From Bacillus sp. FJAT-27916 (GTDB taxonomy: Bacteria > Bacillota > Bacilli > Bacillales > Pradoshiaceae): a stretch of DNA of 64,000 nt. This document shows, one piece after another, positions 17,106 through 24,855 of this stretch; the first letter of the stretch is position 1; every line of letters starts with the position of its first letter. The notes below the pieces were generated by a model. It did no database searches and was not told the DNA's origin. It saw nothing but the letters and a program-made list of their open reading frames with translations. The stretch spans positions 62,001-126,000 of the forward strand of contig NZ_LFZV01000001.1 in NCBI RefSeq assembly GCF_001183965.1, written 5' to 3'. Both the position numbers and the translations under genes were made by a program.

Positions 17106-17547
17106 TGAACCAATTAATGTGAATGAGGTCATGAATAAGGTCATTAAGCGGGAAGCCGGGGCTGTCACTCTTTTCGTCGGGACGGTCAGGGAGCTGACGA
17201 ACGGAAAGAAGACCCTATACTTAATCTATGAAGCTTATGAAGCAATGGCAGTCAAGAAGCTTGCCCAGATTGGACACGAGATTCAACAAAAATGGATGGG
17301 AGCAGATGTCGCAATCACACACCGGACCGGCAAACTGGACATTAGTGATATTGCTGTCGTTATTGCTGTCTCTACACCTCACCGCCATGATGCCTATGAG
17401 GCGAATCGTTATGCCATTGAACGAATTAAGGAAATTGTGCCAATCTGGAAAAAAGAGCATTGGGAAAACGGCGAGGAATGGGTAGGCAATCAGCTTGAGA
17501 CGGTGAGTTACCCAGCCGGAAGGCCGGAGGAGGGGGAGAGTAAATGA
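17086..17547 (+). CDS. moaE: Molybdopterin synthase catalytic subunit
   Basis: 153 aa. Characteristic blocks are FVGTVRE, YEAYEAMA, ITHRTG, STPHRHDAY and the catalytic-lysine region PIWKKE. MoaE transfers sulfur from the MoaD thiocarboxylate to precursor Z to form molybdopterin. It overlaps the end of mobA by 20 bp and the start of moaD by 4 bp (ATGA). The RBS GGGGGAAGG lies within the mobA coding region. Confidence 0.94.
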   Translation: MKFQLTDEPINVNEVMNKVIKREAGAVTLFVGTVRELTNGKKTLYLIYEAYEAMAVKKLAQIGHEIQQKWMGADVAITHRTGKLDISDIAVVIAVSTPHRHDAYEANRYAIERIKEIVPIWKKEHWENGEEWVGNQLETVSYPAGRPEEGESK

Positions 17548-17774
17548 TTAAAATCTTATACTTTGCCAGTTTAAAAGAAGCCGCAAAGCGTGAATCAGAA
17601 CAGGTCGATGCAGCCGGCAAGACCATCGCTGAATTGAAGGCCTTGCTCATGGAGCGTCATTCCATAACGCTCGATGGGGCGATGACCGCTGTGAATGAGG
17701 AATTTACAGAGGATGAAACCATCCTGCATGACTTGGATACAGTCGCCTTCATCCCGCCGGTAAGCGGAGGATGA
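17544..17774 (+). CDS. moaD: Molybdopterin synthase sulfur carrier subunit
   Basis: 76 aa ubiquitin-like protein ending VAFIPPVSGG. The terminal Gly-Gly is adenylated by MoeB and converted to a thiocarboxylate that MoaE uses. It overlaps moaE and moeB by ATGA junctions on both sides, which fits the need for matched amounts of the partners. Confidence 0.94.
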   Translation: MIKILYFASLKEAAKRESEQVDAAGKTIAELKALLMERHSITLDGAMTAVNEEFTEDETILHDLDTVAFIPPVSGG

Positions 17775-18796
17775 GCAGGATGGAACGCTATTCAAGGCAG
17801 CTGCTGTTCCCGCAAGTCGGGCAGACAGGCCAAGAGAAGCTTGGCAAGAAGCATGTGCTCATCATTGGGGCTGGGGCGCTTGGTTCAGCCCTCTCGGAAA
17901 TGCTGGTCCGTGCAGGTATTCAGTCGCTGACCATTGTAGACCGAGATTATGTAGAGTACAGCAATCTGCAGCGTCAGCAGCTTTATACAGAACAGGATGC
18001 CGAGGAGAGCCTGCCTAAGGCAGAGGCGGCAAGGAGGCGCTTGGAAAGGGTGAACCAATCTGTCAGGATTGAGTCGATCGTAACGGATGCCACACCTGAA
18101 GTGATGGAACCATTGGTTAAGGAGGCAGACTTAATTCTCGATGCGACGGATAATTTTGAGACTAGAATGATCATCAACGATCTGTCTCAAAAGCATCACA
18201 CCCCTTGGGTATACGGAGCATGTGTCGGCAGTACAGGAATGTGTCTCGCCATTCTTCCAGGGAAGACCCCTTGCCTCAATTGCCTCCTCAAAGCCGTGCC
18301 CGTACAAGGGCTGACCTGTGACACGGGCGGCATCATCAGCCCGGCTGTCCAAATGGCAGCTGCCCATCAAATGGCGGAGGCACTGAAGATTCTTGTAGAG
18401 GATTATGGGGCGGTTCGCGAAGGCCTCGTCTTTTTTGACCTATGGAAGAATGATTACCAGCAATTTAAGACGAGGAAAATGAAGAAGGATAGCTGTCTAT
18501 CTTGTGGGAGCAATCCCGAATATCCTTTCCTTAAGCGGGATAATGTGACCAAGACAGCCGTTTTATGTGGGCGGGATACCGTCCAAGTCCGTCCGCCGCA
18601 AAGGATGAAGCTGAACTTTTCCATCCTTGCCCGCCAGCTGATCCAAGGCGGCTATCAGGTTGATGGAAATGCCTTTTTGCTCAACATTCAAGGGGAGGGA
18701 AAGAGGATGGTCCTCTTTGAAGATGGCCGGGCCCTTATCCATGAGACAAAGGATATTCAGGAGGCGAAATCGCTTTATCAGCGTATTCTCGGCTGA
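17771..18796 (+). CDS. moeB: MoeB/ThiF-type adenylyltransferase
   Basis: 341 aa E1-like enzyme. The nucleotide-binding loop is IIGAGALGS at about residues 31-39, followed by DYVEYSNLQRQ and DATDNFETR. Two Cys pairs (CLNC near 168, CLSC near 244) bind structural zinc. It adenylates the MoaD C-terminus. The C-terminal ~80 residues after the second zinc pair form an extra segment that lacks a rhodanese Cys motif. The start overlaps moaD by ATGA. A ThiF role for thiamine cannot be excluded, but the position next to moaD favours MoeB. Confidence 0.9.
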   Translation: MSRMERYSRQLLFPQVGQTGQEKLGKKHVLIIGAGALGSALSEMLVRAGIQSLTIVDRDYVEYSNLQRQQLYTEQDAEESLPKAEAARRRLERVNQSVRIESIVTDATPEVMEPLVKEADLILDATDNFETRMIINDLSQKHHTPWVYGACVGSTGMCLAILPGKTPCLNCLLKAVPVQGLTCDTGGIISPAVQMAAAHQMAEALKILVEDYGAVREGLVFFDLWKNDYQQFKTRKMKKDSCLSCGSNPEYPFLKRDNVTKTAVLCGRDTVQVRPPQRMKLNFSILARQLIQGGYQVDGNAFLLNIQGEGKRMVLFEDGRALIHETKDIQEAKSLYQRILG

Positions 18797-18801
18797 CATA
18801 G

Positions 18802-18836
18802 AAAGAGCTCCAGACCAATAGCCTGGAGCTCTTTTA
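18802..18836 (+). terminator. Terminator of the molybdopterin operon
   Basis: AAAGAGCTCCAG (18802-18813) pairs with CTGGAGCTCTTT, followed by T residues. The symmetry allows it to serve the convergent stress gene too. Confidence 0.88.
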
Positions 18837-18864
18837 TATAGAAAATGTTCATCCTCTGCGCACA

Positions 18865-19218
18865 TTACATAACTTTTGTGTTGTTCGTGTCATCGGTTTG
18901 GTTGGAGGCTACAACGACAACTTTATGGTTATCCAATTCTTCCTCGTATTGGCCTGCTTCCATTTCAGAAAGTCCGAGTGACATGAATTTGCTGCGCAAC
19001 TCATCACCGCGGGATTTGAATAGGTTGCCGACTGTTTCGAAAAGGCCGGTTTCCTTCAACCCGACAGAGCCAGAATCAGTTGCATCTGTTAAGTCCTTCG
19101 AAAAATCTTTATCGTGCGCAAATACATAAACATGATCTTTAGAGTAGCCTTCTGCCACTAATTGCTCTATTTTAGCTTTTGCTTGTACCGAATTTTCTAC
19201 AACATGTACGGAATACAT
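18865..19218 (-). CDS. YflT-like general stress protein (GSP17M-type N-terminal domain)
   Basis: 117 aa. The N-terminal half ([19 protein letters not shown], then HVYVFAHD) matches the general stress protein 17M domain, and the C-terminal half is helical and acidic. The molecular function is unknown; B. subtilis YflT is a SigB-dependent stress protein. A TTG at 19221 and the ATG at 19218 both follow AGGAGG; the ATG is preferred. A SigB-like promoter lies about 55 bp upstream, which supports the assignment. It is divergent from ung. Confidence 0.85.
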   Translation of the reverse strand: MYSVHVVENSVQAKAKIEQLVAEGYSKDHVYVFAHDKDFSKDLTDATDSGSVGLKETGLFETVGNLFKSRGDELRSKFMSLGLSEMEAGQYEEELDNHKVVVVASNQTDDTNNTKVM

Positions 19219-19274
19219 CAAATCGTCCTCCTTGTGTTTTGGTATCTGTTAACATTGTTTCCACACTATGTATA

Positions 19275-19299
19275 TATCCCGGAGAACATTGGGGTAAAC
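19275..19299 (-). promoter_or_regulatory. SigB-type promoter of the YflT-like gene
   Basis: Read on the minus strand, GTTTAC and GGGATA are 13 bp apart, close to the SigB consensus GTTTAA and GGGTAT with a 12-15 bp spacer. It is correctly placed for the stress gene. Confidence 0.6.
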
Positions 19300-19356
19300 A
19301 TCAAGGGTAGAATCGGGCGTAACGTATTTAGTAAGATAGCAGGGGAGATGATGAAA

Positions 19357-20058
19357 ATGAAAAAACCAATTTTCCAAAATGATTGGCAGAGTGTACTCGA
19401 GAAAGAATTTGAGAAGCCCTATTACCTTGAACTTCGCCAATTTCTAAAAGAAGAATATGAGAATAAGAGCATTTATCCAAAAAAAGAGGATATCTTCAAT
19501 GCGCTACATTACACGAGTTATGAACAAGTGAAGGTCGTTCTGCTTGGACAGGACCCCTACCATGGGCCAAATCAAGCACATGGCCTAAGCTTCTCTGTCC
19601 AGCCGGGGGTCAAGGTGCCGCCGTCGCTGCGCAATATGTTCAAGGAGCTGCACAGTGACCTCGGACTGCCAATACCAGCTGATGGCTATTTGAAGAGTTG
19701 GGCCGATGAAGGCGTGCTTCTCTTGAACACCGTACTCACCGTTCGGAAGGGAGAAGCCAATTCCCACAAAGGCCGAGGCTGGGAAACCTTCACAGATACC
19801 GTCATACAGTCACTTAATGAAAAAGAGAAGCCCGTCGTATTCCTATTATGGGGAAAGCCTGCTCAATCCAAGTTAACGCTGATTGATACGAAGAAGCATC
19901 ACGTCCTGACAGCTGCCCATCCTAGCCCGTTCTCCGCTCATCGCGGCTTCTTCGGAAGCAAGCCTTTCTCCAAAACCAATGAGCTCCTTAAAGCAGACGG
20001 CCGCGGCGAAATAGACTGGTCCCTTCCAAATGCGCCGCAGAACCCTCCTATGGTATGA
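19357..20058 (+). CDS. ung: Uracil-DNA glycosylase (family 1)
   Basis: 233 aa. The water-activating motif [13 protein letters not shown] holds Asp66, and the late motif [11 protein letters not shown] gives the catalytic His. It excises uracil from DNA to start base-excision repair. The reading frame is open far upstream, but the ATG at 19357 is 9 bases after GGGGAG and gives the normal family length; the upstream extension crosses the divergent SigB promoter and is not real. It is followed by ywdI and ywdK as in B. subtilis. Confidence 0.96.
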   Translation: MKKPIFQNDWQSVLEKEFEKPYYLELRQFLKEEYENKSIYPKKEDIFNALHYTSYEQVKVVLLGQDPYHGPNQAHGLSFSVQPGVKVPPSLRNMFKELHSDLGLPIPADGYLKSWADEGVLLLNTVLTVRKGEANSHKGRGWETFTDTVIQSLNEKEKPVVFLLWGKPAQSKLTLIDTKKHHVLTAAHPSPFSAHRGFFGSKPFSKTNELLKADGRGEIDWSLPNAPQNPPMV

Positions 20059-20082
20059 TGAAAACGAAGCGGGGGTGAGTGC

Positions 20083-20358
20083 ATGGAAATTACAACAGAA
20101 GCCGTCCTTTCGAAAGCAGAAGAGCTCATTCGGAAGGCCAAACAAACAAGCGGAGAAGAGCAAAAGGGCTACATAATCGCGGCAAAAAGCCTCATGGAGC
20201 TCATGCTCGCACCAGAACAGCGTCGGTCAGCTCCTGTACAAGAGAGCTATCGTCCAATCGTCCAGCAGCCAATCACACAGCCAAAAACCATCTCACTTCC
20301 AAACGAACAGCCAGTTCGCATGGAAGACGCAAATGGTGATTCATTATTTGACTTCTAG
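20083..20358 (+). CDS. ywdI: YwdI family protein (DUF5327)
   Basis: 91 aa. The N-terminal half is helical (ITTEAVLSKAEELIRKAKQ, then KSLMELML) and the rest is Pro/Gln-rich and probably disordered, ending DSLFDF. The function is unknown. It lies 24 bp after ung and 26 bp before ywdK, a conserved Bacillus trio. The RBS is GGGGGTGAG. Confidence 0.85.
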   Translation: MEITTEAVLSKAEELIRKAKQTSGEEQKGYIIAAKSLMELMLAPEQRRSAPVQESYRPIVQQPITQPKTISLPNEQPVRMEDANGDSLFDF

Positions 20359-20384
20359 ACTATTGACAAAGGGGAGAAAAGCAG

Positions 20385-20756
20385 GTGAAGACATTCATCA
20401 TCATCGCTGCAATCAACGCAGCATTGGCCGTGGCACTAGGAGCATTTGGCGCCCATGGCCTTGAGGGGAAAATAGCAGACAAATATCTAGAAACCTGGCA
20501 AACAGGTGTCCAGTATCAAATGTTTCATGCAGGAGGCCTGCTCGCCATCGGCCTACTATGGAATCATCTATCCTCACATCAATTACTAAGCTGGTCCGGA
20601 TGGGTCATGCTCGCGGGTATCATTCTCTTCTCCGGAAGCCTATACATCCTAAGTGTGAGCGGTATCTCGAAGCTCGGAATGATCACGCCGCTCGGAGGCA
20701 TCGCCTTCATCGCATCCTGGGTATTAATGATTGTCGCTGTTTACAAATACAGCTAA
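20385..20756 (+). CDS. ywdK: DUF423 (UPF0382) small membrane protein YwdK
   Basis: 123 aa with four hydrophobic helices. The first contains ALGAFGAHGLEG, the family mark, and the middle has TGVQYQMFHAGGLL. The role is unknown. The start codon is GTG, with GGGGAG 11 bases upstream. Last gene of the ung-ywdI-ywdK run, followed by a hairpin terminator and convergent with gerQ. Confidence 0.9.
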   Translation: MKTFIIIAAINAALAVALGAFGAHGLEGKIADKYLETWQTGVQYQMFHAGGLLAIGLLWNHLSSHQLLSWSGWVMLAGIILFSGSLYILSVSGISKLGMITPLGGIAFIASWVLMIVAVYKYS

Positions 20757-20762
20757 GAAGGA

Positions 20763-20800
20763 AAGGGCACCCTCCTCTGTGAGGAAGGTGCCCTTGTCTA
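20763..20800 (+). terminator. Terminator between ywdK and gerQ
   Basis: AAGGGCACC and GGTGCCCTT form the outer stem, with CCTCCTC/GAGGA inside; the T tract is poor (TGTCTATATCTT). Confidence 0.65.
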
Positions 20801-20822
20801 TATCTTCAGACCCCTCCGAATG

Positions 20823-21317
20823 CTACCTCGGAAGGCCTCCGAACTCTGGTGCATACTCAATCTCCTCATCAAAGGACACATAATCCAAGTAAATCAGCGG
20901 AAGCAAATAACGCATTCCCGTCTGCGGATCACTCAAAATCAAATGATCGCGGCCGGCTGCCTCAATAATCCCCTTAAACAGCTTCGTATTATTCTCCTTC
21001 GCACCCTCAAACGTCATAAACACCGAAGCCAATTTTCCCTTATTCAAGCGCAAAATATTCTCAATATATGACTGCTGCTCAGTAGGCGGGCTGGCAGACC
21101 CGCCGGCATTTGGCGCCGGCGATGTCTGGAACGGAGAACCAGACGGAGGCATCTGAGACATCTGCGGTATCTGCCCCTGCTGCGGATACCCGCTAGGAGG
21201 CTGCTGCTGTTGCCTCGGTGCCCCGTTCTGCTGGGCCATATAAGGATTGTAAGGAACTTGGTATCCTCCGTTAAAAGGACCGCCTCCCCCATAAGATGGT
21301 GAACCGGGTTGTTGCAT
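20823..21317 (-). CDS. gerQ: Spore coat/germination protein GerQ
   Basis: 164 aa. The N-terminal ~85 residues are low complexity, rich in Gly, Pro, Gln, Tyr and Ser. The conserved C-terminal domain has ENILRLNKGKLASVFMTFEG and LIYLDYVSFDEEIEY. In B. subtilis GerQ sits in the spore coat, is needed for CwlJ to localise, and is cross-linked by transglutaminase. Here the N-terminal region has no lysine before about residue 92, unlike the B. subtilis protein, whose cross-linked lysines are at the very N-terminus. AAAGGAGG lies 8 bases before the ATG. It follows cwlJ by 27 bp. Confidence 0.94.
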   Translation of the reverse strand: MQQPGSPSYGGGGPFNGGYQVPYNPYMAQQNGAPRQQQQPPSGYPQQGQIPQMSQMPPSGSPFQTSPAPNAGGSASPPTEQQSYIENILRLNKGKLASVFMTFEGAKENNTKLFKGIIEAAGRDHLILSDPQTGMRYLLPLIYLDYVSFDEEIEYAPEFGGLPR

Positions 21318-21344
21318 AAATGAATCCTCCTTTTATCACAATTA

Positions 21345-21770
21345 TTAATCAAAAACAGTCGGGCACTCGGACTCGACAGGAGCAAAAAAGCAATGGTTCT
21401 TATAACGACCAGAATTATACTGACCATACCACTGGGAAGGACAACTGCCCTCCGGCCTGAAAAACCAAAGCGAATACGTAGCCGGATGAAACCGCTCCCC
21501 ATTAATCACCCTTCTCGCCAAACGAATATCACTCTCTCGGGCCCGTTGGTAAAAATAACCCTTCTGTGTCGCCTCAAACCCCCCAGGATTCTGAAAAACC
21601 ATCTGCGGAATCGATCGGATATTCACAAAATCCAAGCATTCACCCCGGACCCTGTTCACTCCCACATTCCCCACCATCAGCATCCCAAGTTCACCCTCAC
21701 CCTCTGCCTCAGCCCTCATCAACCGGGCGAGCAACTTAACATCTTCCTCAGTGTACTGGATAACAGCCAA
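21345..21770 (-). CDS. cwlJ: Spore cortex-lytic enzyme CwlJ
   Basis: About 141 aa, the usual CwlJ length. It carries the cell wall hydrolase_2 (SleB-type) domain: LMRAEAEGEGELGMLMVGNV with the catalytic Glu, then QMVF, GYFYQRAR and the C-terminal SLWFFRPEG with CPSQWYGQ. It degrades cortex muramic-delta-lactam peptidoglycan in germination and needs no signal peptide because it is made in the mother cell. A GTG at 21782 overlaps the ribosome site AGAGGTG, so the TTG at 21770, 11 bases after AGAGG, is the likely start. It is first in the cwlJ-gerQ operon. A weak SigE-like -10 (CATACTTA) is visible just upstream on the minus strand. Confidence 0.92.
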   Translation of the reverse strand: MAVIQYTEEDVKLLARLMRAEAEGEGELGMLMVGNVGVNRVRGECLDFVNIRSIPQMVFQNPGGFEATQKGYFYQRARESDIRLARRVINGERFHPATYSLWFFRPEGSCPSQWYGQYNSGRYKNHCFFAPVESECPTVFD

Positions 21771-21856
21771 GTCTCGAAGCACCTCTTTTCTGATGATCTA
21801 AGTATGATGAAGTCAATTTCTTAAAGAAAAAAAGGCATGCTCACTAATGAAAATTA

Positions 21857-22762
21857 TGCAAGAGGAGACCGGCTTATGATAAAAAAGTGCGGAGGGGGGT
21901 GTATAGGCACTCTTTTCTGTGCTTCTTGCAAGAGGAGTGAAGGGTGGGGAAGAAATGGGAGAAGCGTGGCAATGCCCAGGGAATGTCCATCTTTTGCCCA
22001 TGCAAGAGGTGTAAAGTGTGGTCAAAGGATGGGAAGAGCGTGGCAATGCCCAGGGGAAGCCCACTCTTTTCCCATACAAGAGGTGTAAAGTGTGGTCAAA
22101 GGATGGGAAGAGCGTGGCAATGCCCAGGGGAAGCCCACTCTTTTCCCATGCAAGAGGTGTAAAGTGTGGTCAAAGGATGGGAAGAGCGTGGCAATGCCCA
22201 GGGAATGTCCACCTTTTGCCCATGCAAAGGGTGTGAAGGATGGACAAAGGGTGGGTCAAAGGTGGCCATCGTCAAAGAAAGCCCACCCAATGCCCATGCA
22301 AAGGGTGTGAAGGATGGACAAAGGGTGGTCCAAAGGTGGCCATCGTCAAAGAAAGCCCACCCTATGCCCATGCAAGAGGTATAAAGGATGGACAAAGGGT
22401 GGGTCAAAGGTGGTCATCGTCAGAGAAGGTCCACCCAATGCCCATGCAAAGGGTATAAAGGGTGGACAAAGGGTGGGTCAAAGGTGGTCATCGTCAGAGA
22501 AGGTCCACCCTATGCCCATGCAAAGGGTATAAAGGGTGGACAAAGGGTGGGTCAAAGGTGACCATCGTCAGAGAAGATCCACCCAATGCCCATGCAAAGG
22601 GTATGAAGGATGGACAAAGGGTGGGTCAAAGGTGGCCATCGTCAGAGAAAGCCCACCCAATGCCCATGCAAAGGGTGTGAAGGGTGGACAAAGGGTGGTT
22701 CCAAAGGTGGCCATCGTCAGAGAAAGCCCACCCAATGCCCATGCAAGAGGTATGAAGGGTGT
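21857..22762 (+). repeat. Tandem array of about eleven 74-bp units (non-coding)
   Basis: The anchor TGCAARRGG recurs at 21927, 22001, 22075, 22149, 22223, 22297, 22371, 22445, 22519, 22593 and 22667 (74 bp each) and 22742 (75 bp); a degenerate copy lies at 21857. The unit length is not a multiple of three, and a stop-like GTRTRA recurs in each unit. The regular 72-codon open frames here (three units minus one codon) are therefore by-products. Two sequence types exist: type 1 units up to about 22222 (GGGAAGAGCGTGG arm) and type 2 after that (GGACAAAGGGTGGG arm). Each unit can fold a hairpin of about 15-17 positions. It fills the gap between cwlJ and hemQ. Confidence 0.95.
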
Positions 22763-22792
22763 CCAAAACTTGCCCCTCCTTCTCCATCCCAA

Positions 22793-22821
22793 CAAAAAAA
22801 CACCCGCTCAAAAAGCGGGTG
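22793..22821 (-). terminator. Terminator of hemQ
   Basis: CACCCGCT (22801-22808) pairs with AGCGGGTG (22814-22821); on the minus strand it is followed by seven T residues. Confidence 0.9.
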
Positions 22822-22838
22822 CCTCAAATTCATTCCTA

Positions 22839-23588
22839 TCAAACATTCAAAAAGCTGCCGACTTTTTCTTCATCTAGCAGATTGCCGACAAAGAAGGAGC
22901 CGAATTCGCCGTAGCGGGCGCTGACTTCGTCGAAGCGCATTTCGTAGACGAGTTTTTTGAATTGGAGCACATCGTCTGCGAAGAGAGTTACGCCCCATTC
23001 GTAGTCATCGAAGCCGACGGAGCCGCTGATGATTTGTTTAACTTTGCCTGCATATTGGCGGCCAATCATGCCGTGGGAGTACATAAGCTTCCGGCGTTCT
23101 TCCATAGAGAGCATGTACCAGTTGTCGTTGCCTTGGCGGCGTTTGTCCATTGGGTAGAAGCAGATGTGCTTAGCTTTCGGCAAAATTGGGTATAGACGAG
23201 CACGGACATGTGGATTTTGGTAAGGGTCTTCGTCAGAGTCTTTCGCCATGTAGTTGCTTAGTTCCACAACGGATACGTATGAGTGTGCTGGAATTGTGAA
23301 GTCGGCGAGTTTGGTTTTGTTGAATTCTGTTTCGATTTCGTTCAGTTCTTCCATGGTTGGGCGCAAGAGCATCAACATGAAGTCGGCCTTTTGTCCGACG
23401 ATTGTATAGAGAGCATGACTGCCTTGTTGGTCAGCTTGCGTTTTGTTCCATTTTTCGACAAGGTCGAGGAATTCTTTGACGGCGGCAGTACGCTCGTCGG
23501 CGGGTACCATTTTCCATGTTGCCCAGTCGATTGTGCGGAAGTCGTGCAGGCAGTACCAGCCGTCCAAAGTTTTTGCTGCTTCACTCAT
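22839..23588 (-). CDS. hemQ: Coproheme decarboxylase HemQ
   Basis: 249 aa, chlorite dismutase fold. The catalytic tyrosine is Tyr145 in CFYPMDKRR and the proximal haem ligand His172 in MYSHGMIGR. HemQ decarboxylates coproheme III twice to haem b, the last step of the coproporphyrin-dependent pathway of Gram-positive bacteria. AGGAG precedes the ATG by 11 bases. It is divergent from pta, as in B. subtilis. The loss of the dismutase distal Arg fits the decarboxylase rather than chlorite dismutase. Confidence 0.96.
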   Translation of the reverse strand: MSEAAKTLDGWYCLHDFRTIDWATWKMVPADERTAAVKEFLDLVEKWNKTQADQQGSHALYTIVGQKADFMLMLLRPTMEELNEIETEFNKTKLADFTIPAHSYVSVVELSNYMAKDSDEDPYQNPHVRARLYPILPKAKHICFYPMDKRRQGNDNWYMLSMEERRKLMYSHGMIGRQYAGKVKQIISGSVGFDDYEWGVTLFADDVLQFKKLVYEMRFDEVSARYGEFGSFFVGNLLDEEKVGSFLNV

Positions 23589-23697
23589 TGTTCAATCATC
23601 TCCTACTAGTATTTCGTTGATTTCTTTCCTTAATATATCATAATGATTCCAATATTTTCTCTTTTCGCGTTTGTGTCAAATTAGTGAAGAAAGGATT

Positions 23698-23752
23698 TGT
23701 ATGCGTTTCCAGTAAAAAAGTAGAGAAACCTAAATGACAAATCAGGTACGAT
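23698..23752 (+). promoter_or_regulatory. pta promoter region with a CcpA (cre) site
   Basis: TGTATGCGTTTCCA at 23698-23711 matches the cre consensus TGWAANCGNTNWCA at 12 of 14 positions. A -10 candidate TACGAT lies at 23747-23752 with a weak -35. The cre centre would be about 54 bp upstream of the start, the position from which CcpA activates pta in B. subtilis. Confidence 0.45.
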
Positions 23753-23798
23753 AGTAGTATCCTAAGTAGAGTTACATTTAGAGGAGGACATAAGGAAG

Positions 23799-24776
23799 AT
23801 GAGTAATTTATTTACAACTTTACAAGAAAAGGTTTCCGGCCATAACTTGCGTATCGTATTCCCAGAAGGGTTGGACGAACGTATTTTAGAAGCAGCTGGC
23901 AGATTGGCTGCTGATAAGACAGTTGTGCCTGTTTTAATCGGGAATATTGAACAAATTACTGCAAAGGCTAGTGATATGGGGGTTTCTGTTGAGAACATGG
24001 AAATCTACGATCCGGCTAATTATATAATGATGGATGAATTGGTAGCGGCTTTTGTTGAGCGCCGTAAAGGGAAAGTGACAGAAGAGCAAGCGCGCCAAAT
24101 TCTATTAGATGAGAACTACTTCGGTACAATGCTTGTGTACTTAAATAAAGCAGACGGTCTTGTCAGCGGTGCGGCCCACTCAACAGCTGATACGGTTCGT
24201 CCAGCGCTTCAAATCATCAAGACAAAACCAGGCGTGAAGAAAACTTCTGGTGTCTTCATCATGGTTAAGGGCGATGAGAAATATGTATTCGCGGATTGCG
24301 CAATCAATATTGCTCCTGACAGCCAAGACCTTGCGGAAATCGCTGTTGAGAGTGCGCGTACTGCACGCATGTTCGACCTTGACCCGCGTGTGGCTATGCT
24401 AAGCTTCTCTACAGTTGGTTCTGCTGTATCTGAAGAAACAACAAAAGTGGCAGATGCCGTGAAGCTTGTGAATGAAATGGATCCGCAAATGATCGTGGAT
24501 GGAGAAATGCAATTTGATGCAGCGATCGTTCCATCTGTTGCGGCTGCGAAAGCACCTAACTCTCCATTACAAGGAACAGCGAATGTATTCGTATTCCCAA
24601 GTCTTGAAGCAGGTAACATCGGCTACAAGATTGCACAACGTTTAGGCGGATTCGAGGCGGTTGGTCCAATCCTTCAAGGGTTGAATGCACCGGTTAACGA
24701 CCTTTCCCGCGGATGTAATGCAGAGGATGTCTACAATCTTGCGTTGATTACGGCTTCTCAAAGCTTGGCTCGATAA
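23799..24776 (+). CDS. pta: Phosphate acetyltransferase
   Basis: 325 aa short-form Pta with no N-terminal regulatory domain. Blocks include FPEGLDERILEAAGRL, GAAHSTADTVRPALQI and the C-terminal FPSLEAGNIGYK with QRLGG. It interconverts acetyl-CoA and acetyl phosphate in overflow metabolism, partnered by acetate kinase encoded elsewhere. The start has GGAGG and AAGG upstream. A cre-like site lies in the promoter and a strong terminator follows. Codon use looks typical of a highly expressed gene. Confidence 0.97.
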   Translation: MSNLFTTLQEKVSGHNLRIVFPEGLDERILEAAGRLAADKTVVPVLIGNIEQITAKASDMGVSVENMEIYDPANYIMMDELVAAFVERRKGKVTEEQARQILLDENYFGTMLVYLNKADGLVSGAAHSTADTVRPALQIIKTKPGVKKTSGVFIMVKGDEKYVFADCAINIAPDSQDLAEIAVESARTARMFDLDPRVAMLSFSTVGSAVSEETTKVADAVKLVNEMDPQMIVDGEMQFDAAIVPSVAAAKAPNSPLQGTANVFVFPSLEAGNIGYKIAQRLGGFEAVGPILQGLNAPVNDLSRGCNAEDVYNLALITASQSLAR

Positions 24777-24804
24777 GATAATCTAGAATAGAAGAACGAA
24801 CAAG

Positions 24805-24840
24805 AACGGCGTCTCAATTTCCAGCAGACGCCGTTTTTTT
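24805..24840 (+). terminator. Terminator of pta
   Basis: AACGGCGTCT (24805-24814) pairs with AGACGCCGTT (24826-24835) and is followed by seven T residues. Confidence 0.92.
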
Positions 24841-24855
24841 GAAGGGAAGAGAAGG

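Noticed and set aside
19162-19356. N-terminal extension of Ung
   Set aside because: The extension crosses the divergent SigB-type promoter and the ribosome site of the stress gene; the family start with its own ribosome site is at 19357.
21944-22877. Series of 72-codon open frames on the plus strand and longer frames on the minus strand
   Set aside because: They recur every 74 bp in shifting frames because the tandem unit is not a multiple of three. Start and stop are the same repeat positions each time, so these are by-products of the array.
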